Assembly: GCA_017405115.1 (NCBI GenBank)
Contig: JAFRBA010000017.1
Location: 1-64,000 of the forward strand
Direction of reading: 5' to 3'
Length of the DNA stretch: 64,000 nt
Source: Kiritimatiellia bacterium
GTDB taxonomy: Bacteria > Verrucomicrobiota > Kiritimatiellia > RFP12 > UBA1067
Made by a program: the position numbers and the translations under genes
Notes under the pieces: generated by a model
Told to the model about the DNA's origin: nothing
Databases searched by the model: none
Seen by the model: the letters and a program-made list of their open reading frames with translations, nothing else
Shown here: positions 34,262 through 42,638 of the stretch, piece after piece
Position numbering within the stretch: the stretch's first letter is position 1
Layout: each line of letters opens with the position of its first letter

Positions 34262-35509
34262 ATGGGGAAATCCGCCGAGACCAAGATCGGTGTTCTCGTG
34301 GAGCTGACGCGCGCGTTTGGGCGCGAGCTATGCGAGGGCATCACGTCATACGCGCAGGAGCACGAGGGGCTGACGCCGGTGTTCATTGACATGAAGTCGC
34401 TGGCAAGGCCCGCGCTGCTATCCGGATTCGACGGCTTCATCGCCCGCGTAATGAACGACACGATCGCAAGACGCCTTGCCGCGAGCGGGAAGCCCGTGGT
34501 CGACGTCTACTACGAAAAGCCACGGACGGGTTTTGCCGTCGTGAAGACCAACCACACCCGGCTGGGAAGCCTCGCTGCGGAGCATTTCATAGAGAGGAAG
34601 TTCTCGAACTTCGGCTTCTGCGGATTCTCCGGCGGACGATTCTCGGGATACAGCCGCCAGGCGTTCCGCCGCGCGCTCTCGTCCAGGGGCCACTCCTGCG
34701 ACTGCTACGAGCCCTCGCCGAGCACCAGATACGAGTTCGATCCTTCCGTGCTGATCAACGAGCGGCTGAACCTCGCTCCGGATGCAAAGGCCCTTGCCCG
34801 CTGGCTGAAGAAGGCGCGCAGGCCCATAGCCGTGTTCTGCCCGAACGACCTAAGGGCATGGCAGCTGCTGCAGGTATGCCGCGACTGCGGAATCGACGTC
34901 CCGCACGAGGTCGCGATACTCGGCCTCGACAACGACGTGCTCGTGTGCGGGTTTTCGAAGCCGATGATCTCCAGCATCGACCCGAACACGCCGGAGATCG
35001 GTCGGATGGCGATGCGCACGGTCGTGGAGATGATCGGCGACCCCGCGCTCGCCAAGAGGCAGATCGTGCGGCAGGTCCTCCCGGCGGGGGTTGTCGAACG
35101 CGCGTCCACCGAGGTCTACCCCGTCGACCCGCCATGGCTGTCGGACGCGCTCGTCTACATCAGGAAGCACATCGCGAACCGCCCGACCGCGTCAGAGGTA
35201 TACGCACATCTTGGGCGCTCGCACACGACGGTCGACGCCGCCTTCAGGAAAGCGCTCGGAACAACCGTCCAGAAGACAATCGCCGCGACGCGCATCGAGG
35301 CAGCCCGGCAGATGCTCCGCACGAGCGACCTCTCCATCGCACAGGTCGCGGCGAGATGCGGCTTCGCCTCGCAGGAATACTTTTCACGATCCTTCGCCGA
35401 GACCGTAGGGACGGCGCCGGGGAGCTGGCGCCTGGCCGCCCGGACGGCGTTCACCGGCGGCGGCTCGTCACCTCGATCACGTTCACGCAGTTGCGGAGCT
35501 GGAGTATGA
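34262..35509 (+). CDS. XylR-like transcriptional regulator (LacI-type sensor plus AraC-type HTH)
   Basis: The 415-residue protein has the architecture of E. coli XylR. A periplasmic-binding-protein-like sensor covers about residues 5-275 (KIGVLVELTRAFGRELCEG; EVAILGLDNDVLVCGFSKPMISSID). A C-terminal AraC-type double HTH covers about 290-395 (TASEVYAHLGRSHTTVDAAF; LSIAQVAARCGFASQEYFSRSF). It likely binds a sugar and activates the divergent six-gene operon starting at 34136. The last 20 residues are low-complexity, and its 3' end overlaps the opposite-strand ilvN gene by 59 nt. The inducing sugar cannot be inferred. Confidence 0.88.
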   Translation: MGKSAETKIGVLVELTRAFGRELCEGITSYAQEHEGLTPVFIDMKSLARPALLSGFDGFIARVMNDTIARRLAASGKPVVDVYYEKPRTGFAVVKTNHTRLGSLAAEHFIERKFSNFGFCGFSGGRFSGYSRQAFRRALSSRGHSCDCYEPSPSTRYEFDPSVLINERLNLAPDAKALARWLKKARRPIAVFCPNDLRAWQLLQVCRDCGIDVPHEVAILGLDNDVLVCGFSKPMISSIDPNTPEIGRMAMRTVVEMIGDPALAKRQIVRQVLPAGVVERASTEVYPVDPPWLSDALVYIRKHIANRPTASEVYAHLGRSHTTVDAAFRKALGTTVQKTIAATRIEAARQMLRTSDLSIAQVAARCGFASQEYFSRSFAETVGTAPGSWRLAARTAFTGGGSSPRSRSRSCGAGV

Positions 35510-35696
35510 TCTGGTTGACGACGCGCTCCGTGCCCAGCACGTCTATGCGCATGCGCGAGACCGTGCCGTCTTCCGTCGGCCCGACGTTCAGCGTCTGAAT
35601 GTTGTACCCGCGGCCCGAGATGAGCCCGACGATCCTCGCCAGGACGCCAGGCTTGTTCTCGACGAAGCAGTTGAGCCGGTATGTCTCTTCGCTCAT
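35451..35696 (-). CDS. ilvN: Acetolactate synthase small (regulatory) subunit, single ACT domain
   Basis: The 81-residue protein is one ACT domain (LNCFVENKPGVLARIVGLIS; GRGYNIQTLNVGPTE) that binds the feedback inhibitor valine and stimulates the large subunit. It lacks the C-terminal domain of the longer IlvH type, so it is close to the short IlvN form. The ATG at 35696 overlaps the ilvB stop in an ATGA. Its 3' end overlaps the convergent regulator gene. Confidence 0.9.
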   Translation of the reverse strand: MSEETYRLNCFVENKPGVLARIVGLISGRGYNIQTLNVGPTEDGTVSRMRIDVLGTERVVNQIILQLRNCVNVIEVTSRRR

Positions 35697-37339
35697 GTGT
35701 TGGCCTCCGGATCCACGACTACGTCCACGAGCGTCGTGCGCCGCGACCTGACGGCCCGCGCAATGGCCGCGTCGAGCTTGGAGGGATCGGACACCCTCAC
35801 GCCGGCCGCGCCGTACGCGCGGGCCAGCTTCACGAAGTCCGGGCACCCCGCCCCCCTCACGCGGGGGAACGACACTGCGCAGTGGCGGCCGCCGAACGAC
35901 TCGTCCTGCATCTGCCGCACCATGCCCAGTCCGCCGTTGTTCACCACGACGAACACGATGGGCAGGTTCTCCGCCACGGCGACGGCAAGCTCCTCGATCG
36001 TCATCTGCGCCCCGCCGTCCCCGGCCACGGCCACCACGCGGCAGTCGGGCCGCGCGATCGCCGCCCCTATCGCGGCGGGCAGGGCGAAGCCCATCGTGCC
36101 CATGCCGCCGGAGGTCAGGAAGCGCCGCGGAAGCGTATGTCGGAAATACTGCGCGCACCACATCTGGTTCTGCCCCACGTCGGCGACGAGTATCGTGTCA
36201 CCGTTCGCGGCGCGGCCGACAGCCTCGACTACGGACTGCGGCATTATGACGCCGCGCCTCCGCTGCCTGTAGGAGAACGGGTGCGAGGCCTTCCACTCGG
36301 ACACGCGGGCCAGCCATGCGCCGCGGCTGCAGCGCCGTACGCGCGAGTTGACGGTCGTCAGCAGGTCCTTCACGTCGGCCACGATGCCGAGGTCCGCGGG
36401 GATGTTCTTGTCTATGGACGACGGGTCGCAGTCGACGTGCACCAGCTTCGGACGTCGCGCTCCGGTCGGGTACCTGTCCGTGATGCGGTCGCTGAAGCGC
36501 ACGCCGAGCGCAAGTACGAGGTCCGCCGCAGCGAGCGCGGCGTTCGCCGCGGACGAGCCGTAGAGCCCGGACATGCCAAGCGCATGGGGGTCGGAGCCCT
36601 CGATGCTGCCGATTCCCATCAGCGTCGTCACGACGGGAATGTCCGCCTTGGCCGCGAGCGCAGCCACGTCGCGCGACGCATTCGCGGCGATCACGCCGCC
36701 GCCGGCGAGCAGCACGGGGCGCCTGGCCTCGTTGAGCCAGCGCGCGAGCCTGCCCACCTGGGCCGGAGTCGCCGCGGACTCGGGATGGTACGCCCTGAGC
36801 GAGACGCGCTCCGGATAGTGCGCGGCGGTGAGGTCGGTCTGAACGTTCCTCGGCACGTCTATGACGACCGCGCCGGGCTTTCCGTGCGTCGCGATGTAGA
36901 ACGCCTCGGCGACCGTCTCCGGTATCTCGTCCGCCGACTTCACGAGGAAGCTGTGCTTGGTGGCGGCGCGGCAGATGCCCGTCATGTCCGCCTCCTGGAA
37001 TGCGTCGGTGCCGATCTGCGAAAGCGGCACCTGTCCGGACACCAGGACGAGCGGCACGCCGTCCATGTTGGCGGTCGCGAGGCCGGTTATCGCGTTGGTG
37101 GCGCCTGGTCCGCTCGTCACGATCACCACCCCGGGGCGCCCGGTGGCGCGCGCGTAGCCGTCGGCCATGTGGACGCATCCCTGCTCGTGGCGCCCGAGGA
37201 CGAAGCGGAACTTCGCCGTCCGCACGCAGTCGAAGATGTCCACGACGTTCCCGCCGGGATAGCCGAACACCACCTCGGCGGCAGCCCGCTCGAGGCTTTC
37301 GACGAGCGCCTGCGCGCCCGATCTGCCCGCCCGCTTCAA
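35693..37339 (-). CDS. ilvB: Acetolactate synthase large subunit
   Basis: This thiamine-diphosphate enzyme of branched-chain amino acid synthesis condenses two pyruvates, or pyruvate with 2-oxobutyrate. The 548 residues contain the N-terminal VVFGYPGGNVVDIFD and LGRHEQGCVHMADGYARATG (with the catalytic Glu), TSGPGATNAITG, a middle FAD-binding-like domain and the C-terminal ThDP motif AVAGDGGAQMTIEELA...VVNNGG. The likely start is a TTG at 37339, one base after the glnA stop; no nearby ATG fits. Translation is thus coupled to glnA. ilvN follows with a 4-nt overlap. Confidence 0.93.
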   Translation of the reverse strand: MKRAGRSGAQALVESLERAAAEVVFGYPGGNVVDIFDCVRTAKFRFVLGRHEQGCVHMADGYARATGRPGVVIVTSGPGATNAITGLATANMDGVPLVLVSGQVPLSQIGTDAFQEADMTGICRAATKHSFLVKSADEIPETVAEAFYIATHGKPGAVVIDVPRNVQTDLTAAHYPERVSLRAYHPESAATPAQVGRLARWLNEARRPVLLAGGGVIAANASRDVAALAAKADIPVVTTLMGIGSIEGSDPHALGMSGLYGSSAANAALAAADLVLALGVRFSDRITDRYPTGARRPKLVHVDCDPSSIDKNIPADLGIVADVKDLLTTVNSRVRRCSRGAWLARVSEWKASHPFSYRQRRRGVIMPQSVVEAVGRAANGDTILVADVGQNQMWCAQYFRHTLPRRFLTSGGMGTMGFALPAAIGAAIARPDCRVVAVAGDGGAQMTIEELAVAVAENLPIVFVVVNNGGLGMVRQMQDESFGGRHCAVSFPRVRGAGCPDFVKLARAYGAAGVRVSDPSKLDAAIARAVRSRRTTLVDVVVDPEANT

Positions 37340-37340
37340 C

Positions 37341-38840
37341 TCAACCGCAGTATAGGTGCTCTTCCACGAGGGCCTTCATCGCCTTCTGGCTCTTCATGAC
37401 CTTCGCGCGGAGGTTCCTGTCGTCGAACGACTTGAGCGTCGCGGCAATGCCGTCGATCATCGCCTTGGAGAACACGCCCTTCTCCTCGTAGACGGCGCGC
37501 TGCTTCAGAAGCGTTTCGGCCGACGCCCAGCAGCTGTCCGGCAGCGTCGCGAGGGAGGCGAGGAGCTTCGCATTCTCCTTCCGGTGGATGTTGACGTTGA
37601 CGTAAGTCGCGTCGGCCAGCTTCACGCCGTCCTTCAGGGAGAACCCGTGGCGGCACGCCACCGCGAGCGCGGCCATCAGGAGATAGACGTTCGCCGAGGC
37701 GTCGGGCGAGCGCATCTCGACCGTCTGCTTCTGGCGCGTGTCGTATGCCGAAGAGCGCTCCTTCGGGTTCGCCAGGCGGCACATGTCGGCCTTGGCGGAC
37801 CATCCAAGCGGAACGCGCACGAGCACCGAGCGGTTGCGGTCGCCCCAGCAGACGTTCGTCGGCGCCTCCTGGTGCGGGACGAGCCTGAGGTAGCTCGTAG
37901 GGTTCATGTTGCCGAAGGCCGTGATCGACGGGGCGAGCTCCATCATGCCCGCGATCGCGCGCTTGGCCGTGTCGGAGACGACGCCCGCCTTCAGCATCTG
38001 GTTGACGCCGTTCTTCATGAGGCGCATGTGGATGTGCAGCCCGGAGCCGGCCTTGCCTACGGTGATCTTCGGGGCGAACGTGACGTCGTAGCCGTACTTC
38101 GCGCCCATGTTGCGGATCATCCACTTGGCCACCACGAGCTGGTTCGCGGCGTCCTGCGCCGCGCACGGCAGGAACTCTATCTCGTTCTGCTCGTAGACGC
38201 GGCCGCCCTCCGTGAAGTTGCCGACCTCGCTGTGGCCGTACTTGATGAGCCCGCCGGCCTGCGAGATCGCAAGCATGCACTTCTGGCGGAACTCCCCGAA
38301 CTTCGCGAACGGCGCGGACTCGTGGTAGCCGCGCTGGTCCTTGGCGGGAAACGACTTCGGGTCAGGCGCGATCACGTAGTACTCAAGCTCCCCCATCGCC
38401 TCGAAGTCGAGGCCGGTCTCGTCGCGGAACGCGTCGCACGCTTTCTTGAGCGTGTACTCCGGGCTCGACTCCAGCGGCTTGCCGTCCTTGTCGAAGAACG
38501 AGCAGAGCAGGCAGAGCGTCGGGAGCTCGGCGAACGGGTCCACGAACGCCGTCGAGTACCGCGGCATCACGTACAGGTCCGAAGAGCTCGCCTCGATGTA
38601 CGAGAAGAGCGAGGAGCCGTCTACGCGCTCGCCGCAGGACAGAACCTCGTCGAGGTATCCGTCGGAGTGTACGACGAAGTTGAGCGTCTTGAGCCGCCCG
38701 TCGCCTCCCGCGTACATGAAGTTTACGTGCCGTATCCGCTGCGCTTTGACGAACCGGCGGATGTCTGCCTTGGTGAACGACGAGCGCGGCTTGCCGAGCT
38801 CGGCTTCGATGTCGATCAGGTTGAGGTCAACTTTGTCCAT
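37341..38840 (-). CDS. glnA: Glutamine synthetase, type I-like
   Basis: Glutamine synthetase makes glutamine from glutamate, ammonia and ATP. The 499-residue protein shows the beta-grasp domain (RHVNFMYAGGDGRLKTLNFV) and catalytic motifs FEAMGELEYYVI (metal Glu), NEIEFLPC, GKAGSGLHIHMRL (His) and NRSVLVRVPLG. No adenylylation-type Tyr motif is evident. A TGA-TATAAT box about 30 nt upstream and an AGGG site give it its own promoter. It heads a glnA-ilvB-ilvN transcript, linking nitrogen assimilation and branched-chain amino acid synthesis. A second, type III enzyme is encoded just upstream. Confidence 0.92.
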   Translation of the reverse strand: MDKVDLNLIDIEAELGKPRSSFTKADIRRFVKAQRIRHVNFMYAGGDGRLKTLNFVVHSDGYLDEVLSCGERVDGSSLFSYIEASSSDLYVMPRYSTAFVDPFAELPTLCLLCSFFDKDGKPLESSPEYTLKKACDAFRDETGLDFEAMGELEYYVIAPDPKSFPAKDQRGYHESAPFAKFGEFRQKCMLAISQAGGLIKYGHSEVGNFTEGGRVYEQNEIEFLPCAAQDAANQLVVAKWMIRNMGAKYGYDVTFAPKITVGKAGSGLHIHMRLMKNGVNQMLKAGVVSDTAKRAIAGMMELAPSITAFGNMNPTSYLRLVPHQEAPTNVCWGDRNRSVLVRVPLGWSAKADMCRLANPKERSSAYDTRQKQTVEMRSPDASANVYLLMAALAVACRHGFSLKDGVKLADATYVNVNIHRKENAKLLASLATLPDSCWASAETLLKQRAVYEEKGVFSKAMIDGIAATLKSFDDRNLRAKVMKSQKAMKALVEEHLYCG

Positions 38841-38869
38841 GATGTACCCTGTTTGCGTGGTTTTGGTAG

Positions 38870-38875
38870 ATTATA
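38870..38875 (-). promoter_or_regulatory. Extended -10 promoter of glnA-ilvB-ilvN
   Basis: TGTGA-TATAAT lies 29 nt before the glnA ATG, with CAGGG near the start codon as weak ribosome-binding site. Confidence 0.6.
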
Positions 38876-38905
38876 TCACAATGCGGACGTCTCGGCAAAG
38901 ACGTT

Positions 38906-40975
38906 TCAGTGCACGAAGAGGATCTCGCGGTACTTCGGGAGCGGCCATCGCGAATCGTCGACGAGGCTCTCCAGCCGGTCCACCGTGCGGCGGAGGTCGT
39001 TCATCGCGGCGATCTGCGCCTCGTGGCGCCTGCGCGCAAGCGCCTTCTCGAGCCGGTCGCACTTGACGTGCAGGTCGTCGAGGCCCGCGCCGAGCTTTGA
39101 CGAGAGCGCCGTGAGGCCGCGTATGCCGAACTTGAGCCCGTCGGACTTCGCCTGCCCGAGCGCCGTCGCAAGCCGCGAGAACTCGTCCGCCACGACCGGG
39201 CGGATCATCGAGCGCGCGATCTCGAGCGAGATTGCCGCCTCGATGCGGATGCGGCGGTGGTAGTCCTCCATGCCGATCTCCCAGCGCGAAAGCATCTCGG
39301 TGCGCGACAGGACGCCGTACTTCTCGAAGAGCGCCACGTTGCGGGGGTCTTTCAGGGGCGCCAGCGCCGCCATCGTGTCGCGAAGGTTCGGCAGACCCCT
39401 CTTCGCGGCCTCCTTCGGCCATGCGGCGGAATAGCCGTCGCCGGAGAATATGACGCGCTTGTGCGCCTTCACCTCGTACTTGAGAAGGCTCTGCAGGTTC
39501 GCGTTGAAGTCGCCCTTCATCCCGTCCAGCCTGTCGCAGATCGCGTCGATGGACTCCGCGACGATCGTGTTCAGCACCATCTGGCTCTGCGCGCAGTTCT
39601 GCGACGAGCCGGGCGCGCGGAACTCGAACTTGTTGCCCGTGAAGGCGAACGGCGAGGTGCGGTTGCGGTCAGTCGTGTCCTTGGGGAGCGAGGGAAGCGT
39701 GTCGACGCCGACGCGGAGCGCCGTCTTCGCCGCGCCCTTCGTCCCCTTCGCGCCCGTCTCGATCGCGTTCAGGACCGCGTTCAGCTCGTCGCCGAGGAAC
39801 ACGGAGATGATAGCGGGCGGCGCTTCGTTCGCCCCGAGGCGGTGGTCGTTCCCCGCGCCGGCCGTCGTCATGCGGAGGATGTCCGCGTGCATCTCGATCG
39901 CGCGGATGATCGCGAGGAGGACGGTGAGGAAGATCGCGTTCTCCCGCGGGTTGTCGCCCGGGGTGAGGAGGTTCCTACCGCCGTAGGCTATGGACCAGTT
40001 GCAGTGCTTGCCTGATCCGTTCACGCCCTCGAACGGCTTTTCGTGCAGAAGGCAGACGAGGCCGTTGCGCTCCGCCGTCTGGCGCAGCACCTCCATGATC
40101 ATCATGTTGTGGTCGACGGCGAGGTTCAGGTCCTCGAACATCGGCGCTAGCTCGAACTGCGCCGGCGCGACCTCGTTGTGCCGCGTCTTCGCGGGGATGC
40201 CTAGCTGCCAGAGGCGCTGCTCCACCTCCGTCATGAACTTGAGTATGCGCGGCTTTATCGCGCCGAAGTAGTGGTCCTCGAGCTGCTGGTGCTTCGCCGG
40301 CGCCGCGCCGAAAACCGTGCGCCCGGTCTGCAGAAGGTCGGGCCGCCTCTTGTAGAAGCTGCGGTCGATCAGGAAGTACTCCTGCTCCGCGCCGAGCGTG
40401 ATCTCGACCCGGGCCCTGGGATGGCCGAACTTGGACATCAGACGCTCCACCGACCGGGTGACGGCCTGGATCGACCGCAGGAGCGGCGTCTTCATGTCGA
40501 GCGTCTCGCCGGTGAAAGAGCAGAACGCCGTCGGGATGCACAGCGTAGCGCCGTTCTCGTGCCGCTTGATGAACGCAGGGCTCGTCGGGTCCCAGGCCGT
40601 GTAGCCTCGCGCCTCGAAAGTGGAGCGCAGGCCCCCGGACGGGAAGGAGCTTGCGTCTGCCTCCCCTCCTATGAGGTTCTTTCCGGAAAAGCGCAGGACG
40701 GCCCTGGCCGAGCCGACGGGCTCCAGGAACGCATCGTGCTTCTCGGCCGTGCCGCCTGTAAGCGGCTGGAACCAGTGGGTGAAGTGCGTGGCACCCCTCT
40801 CCAGGGCCCACTTCTTCATGCCCTCCGCCACGGCGTCGGCGATCGTGGGGTCCAGGGGCTTGCCGTCTCGCATGGTGGCTATGAGCTTCGCCGCCACATC
40901 CTTGGGCAGGTGGCGACGTATCGCCTTCTCGGAGAAGACGTCCTCGCCGTAGGTCTCAATGCATGATTCTGCCAT
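38906..40975 (-). CDS. glnN: Glutamine synthetase type III
   Basis: The 689-residue size and the N-terminal GSIII region (THFTHWFQPLTGGTAEKHDAF) define the type. Catalytic motifs are EVTLGAEQEY-like (ITLGAEQEYFLIDR), RHNEVAPAQFELAP, NGSGKHCNWS and NKFEFRAPGSSQN. A C-terminal helical extension follows (RRIRIEAAISLEIARSMI), typical of GlnN in Bacteroidetes, cyanobacteria and PVC bacteria. A TGG-TATAAT box ends 11 nt before the ATG with no ribosome site, so its leader would be only a few bases. GSIII is often the nitrogen-limitation enzyme; that role here is inference. Confidence 0.95.
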   Translation of the reverse strand: MAESCIETYGEDVFSEKAIRRHLPKDVAAKLIATMRDGKPLDPTIADAVAEGMKKWALERGATHFTHWFQPLTGGTAEKHDAFLEPVGSARAVLRFSGKNLIGGEADASSFPSGGLRSTFEARGYTAWDPTSPAFIKRHENGATLCIPTAFCSFTGETLDMKTPLLRSIQAVTRSVERLMSKFGHPRARVEITLGAEQEYFLIDRSFYKRRPDLLQTGRTVFGAAPAKHQQLEDHYFGAIKPRILKFMTEVEQRLWQLGIPAKTRHNEVAPAQFELAPMFEDLNLAVDHNMMIMEVLRQTAERNGLVCLLHEKPFEGVNGSGKHCNWSIAYGGRNLLTPGDNPRENAIFLTVLLAIIRAIEMHADILRMTTAGAGNDHRLGANEAPPAIISVFLGDELNAVLNAIETGAKGTKGAAKTALRVGVDTLPSLPKDTTDRNRTSPFAFTGNKFEFRAPGSSQNCAQSQMVLNTIVAESIDAICDRLDGMKGDFNANLQSLLKYEVKAHKRVIFSGDGYSAAWPKEAAKRGLPNLRDTMAALAPLKDPRNVALFEKYGVLSRTEMLSRWEIGMEDYHRRIRIEAAISLEIARSMIRPVVADEFSRLATALGQAKSDGLKFGIRGLTALSSKLGAGLDDLHVKCDRLEKALARRRHEAQIAAMNDLRRTVDRLESLVDDSRWPLPKYREILFVH

Positions 40976-40986
40976 AGTCTGCGGTT

Positions 40987-40992
40987 ATTATA
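40987..40992 (-). promoter_or_regulatory. Extended -10 promoter of glnN, overlapping the rsmE stop
   Basis: TATGG-TATAAT contains the rsmE TAA stop codon (40988-40990). It leaves 11 nt to the glnN ATG. Confidence 0.55.
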
Positions 40993-41716
40993 CCATATTC
41001 GCACTCCCGGAGACGGACGCCGCGACGCTCACTGCGAAGATCGCGGCCGTCTCGGCGCGGAGTATCGTGGGCCCGAAGCTCGCAGGCGTCGCGCACTCCA
41101 GAAGCGCCGCCAGCTCCTCCGGCGTGAAGTCGCCCTCGGGGCCGACGTACACCGCAAGAGGATGCCCTGGACGCGGCCCGCGCTCCGCCATCGCGGACAG
41201 AAGCGGACGCGGCGGCGGGTCCGTGAGAGCCCCCACGAAGCACGTCGTCTCCCGGACGAGCGGCAGCGAGTCGACGAAGTCGACGGTCTCGTCTATCTCC
41301 GGAAGCCATTTCGCGTCAGACTGCCGCGCGGCGTCCTCCGCGATCCTCATCCACCTCGCCCGCTTTGCCGCGCGCTCGCCCTTCGGTATCCTTACGATGG
41401 TGCGGCTGGAGAGCACGGGCACGATCCGCGAGACGCCCAGCTCCGTGGACTTGGCAATGGTCCAGTCCCAGCGGGAGCCCTTCGTGACGCAGGCGAAGAG
41501 GACGACCCCAGAAGGCGGACGCGGCACCTCCTGCACCTCGCCTGCGGCACGGAGCCCGCCATTCCAGGCGTAGACCCGCCAGCGCCCCTTACCGTCGAAA
41601 AGCTCGATTTTCTCGCCAGGCTCCGGACGGATCACGCGCAGGTGGCGCGAGGCGTCCACTGGAAGCGACGGGGACTCCTGCGCGAGCAGCGCAGGCTCAA
41701 CGAGAAGCCGGTGCAT
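40988..41716 (-). CDS. rsmE: 16S rRNA (uracil1498-N3)-methyltransferase
   Basis: RsmE methylates N3 of U1498 in 16S rRNA using SAM. The 242-residue protein has the N-terminal PUA-like part (HLRVIRPEPGEKIELFDGKG) and the knotted SPOUT domain with KSTELGVSRIVPVLSSRT, YVGPEGDFTPEE and FGPTILRAETAAIFAVSVA, the trefoil-knot SAM site. The start ATG at 41716 (MHRLLVEP) overlaps the upstream HAD gene by 20 nt; longer in-frame starts lie inside that gene. It is last in the HAD-rsmE unit. Confidence 0.92.
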   Translation of the reverse strand: MHRLLVEPALLAQESPSLPVDASRHLRVIRPEPGEKIELFDGKGRWRVYAWNGGLRAAGEVQEVPRPPSGVVLFACVTKGSRWDWTIAKSTELGVSRIVPVLSSRTIVRIPKGERAAKRARWMRIAEDAARQSDAKWLPEIDETVDFVDSLPLVRETTCFVGALTDPPPRPLLSAMAERGPRPGHPLAVYVGPEGDFTPEELAALLECATPASFGPTILRAETAAIFAVSVAASVSGSANMV

Positions 41717-42578
41717 CGCCGCGACCCTCCGCCTTGCCTTCCAGTTCCTCCAGCACGGCGGCAACGCCGTCCTCGTCGTTCGAGAGCGTGACGCGCACCG
41801 CGGCCGCCTTCACCTCCGGCACCGCGTTGGCCATCGCCACGCCCAGTCCGGCGGCCTCCACCATCGAGAGGTCGTTGAGCCCGTCGCCAAACGCCGCGCA
41901 GTTCCCGAGCCCAAGCCCAAGATGCTCGGCGAAGCGCCTGAGTGCGTTGCCCTTGTGGGCCGCGGCGGAGTTGAACTCGAGGTTGTTGGAGGTCGAGGCG
42001 GTCACCCGGATCGAGGGGAACTTCGCCGCCATCTCCGCGCAGACGCCCTCGAGGATCCGCCCCTCGCCGTCGCCGCGGCGGGCAAAGAGCATTATCTTCT
42101 GCACGCCCCCCTCCGCAGCCGTGCCGCGCAGGTGCGCCTTCAGCTCCGGGACCGGACGCCTGAACTCGCGCACCATCCTGAGGTAGTGCTCGTCGGTGGC
42201 GTAGTCCGCGGCCTTCGCCTGCAGCGACTCGGTCATCCAGCCCCAGTTCGACCTGTAGCAGTCGTAGATGACGTCGTGCGAGTCAAGGAGCTCCATGACG
42301 CCCAGCGCGGTCTCGAGGGGGATCTCCTCGCGCACGATCGCCTCGTCGCGGACGCGGTCGTAGACCTGCGCGCCGTTTATCGTGATCGCGTAGCGCACGA
42401 AGGGAAGTTCGCGCACGGCCTCCGGCATCATGCCGAAGAACCGCCCGGTCGTGGGCACGACGTGGACGCCGCGGGCGGCCGCGCGCTCGAGCGCGGCGCG
42501 GTTGCGCGGGGAGAGCCGCTTCCTGGAGTCCAGAAGAGTGCCGTCCAGGTCCAGCGCTATGATCTTTATCTGTTCCAT
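41697..42578 (-). CDS. Cof-type HAD-IIB phosphatase
   Basis: This 293-residue cytoplasmic phosphatase probably acts on sugar phosphates or related metabolites. It has motif I IIALDLDGTLLDS with nucleophile Asp and acid Asp, motif II VVPTTGR, a type IIB cap, HKGNALRRFAEHLGL with the conserved Lys, and motif IV FGDGLNDLSMVEAAG. It lies 60 nt downstream of larA and overlaps rsmE. The substrate cannot be predicted. Confidence 0.9.
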   Translation of the reverse strand: MEQIKIIALDLDGTLLDSRKRLSPRNRAALERAAARGVHVVPTTGRFFGMMPEAVRELPFVRYAITINGAQVYDRVRDEAIVREEIPLETALGVMELLDSHDVIYDCYRSNWGWMTESLQAKAADYATDEHYLRMVREFRRPVPELKAHLRGTAAEGGVQKIMLFARRGDGEGRILEGVCAEMAAKFPSIRVTASTSNNLEFNSAAAHKGNALRRFAEHLGLGLGNCAAFGDGLNDLSMVEAAGLGVAMANAVPEVKAAAVRVTLSNDEDGVAAVLEELEGKAEGRGDAPASR

Positions 42579-42638
42579 CGCGTAAAACCAAAGTAATGAT
42601 GAACACGCCGGCGAAGCCGTCGCACTCCGGATGCCGGC

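Noticed and set aside
38840..38906. Possible GlnK/NtrC-type operator between the two glutamine synthetase genes
   Set aside because: The 65-bp gap holds a clear -10 box, but I could find no symmetric operator beyond it.
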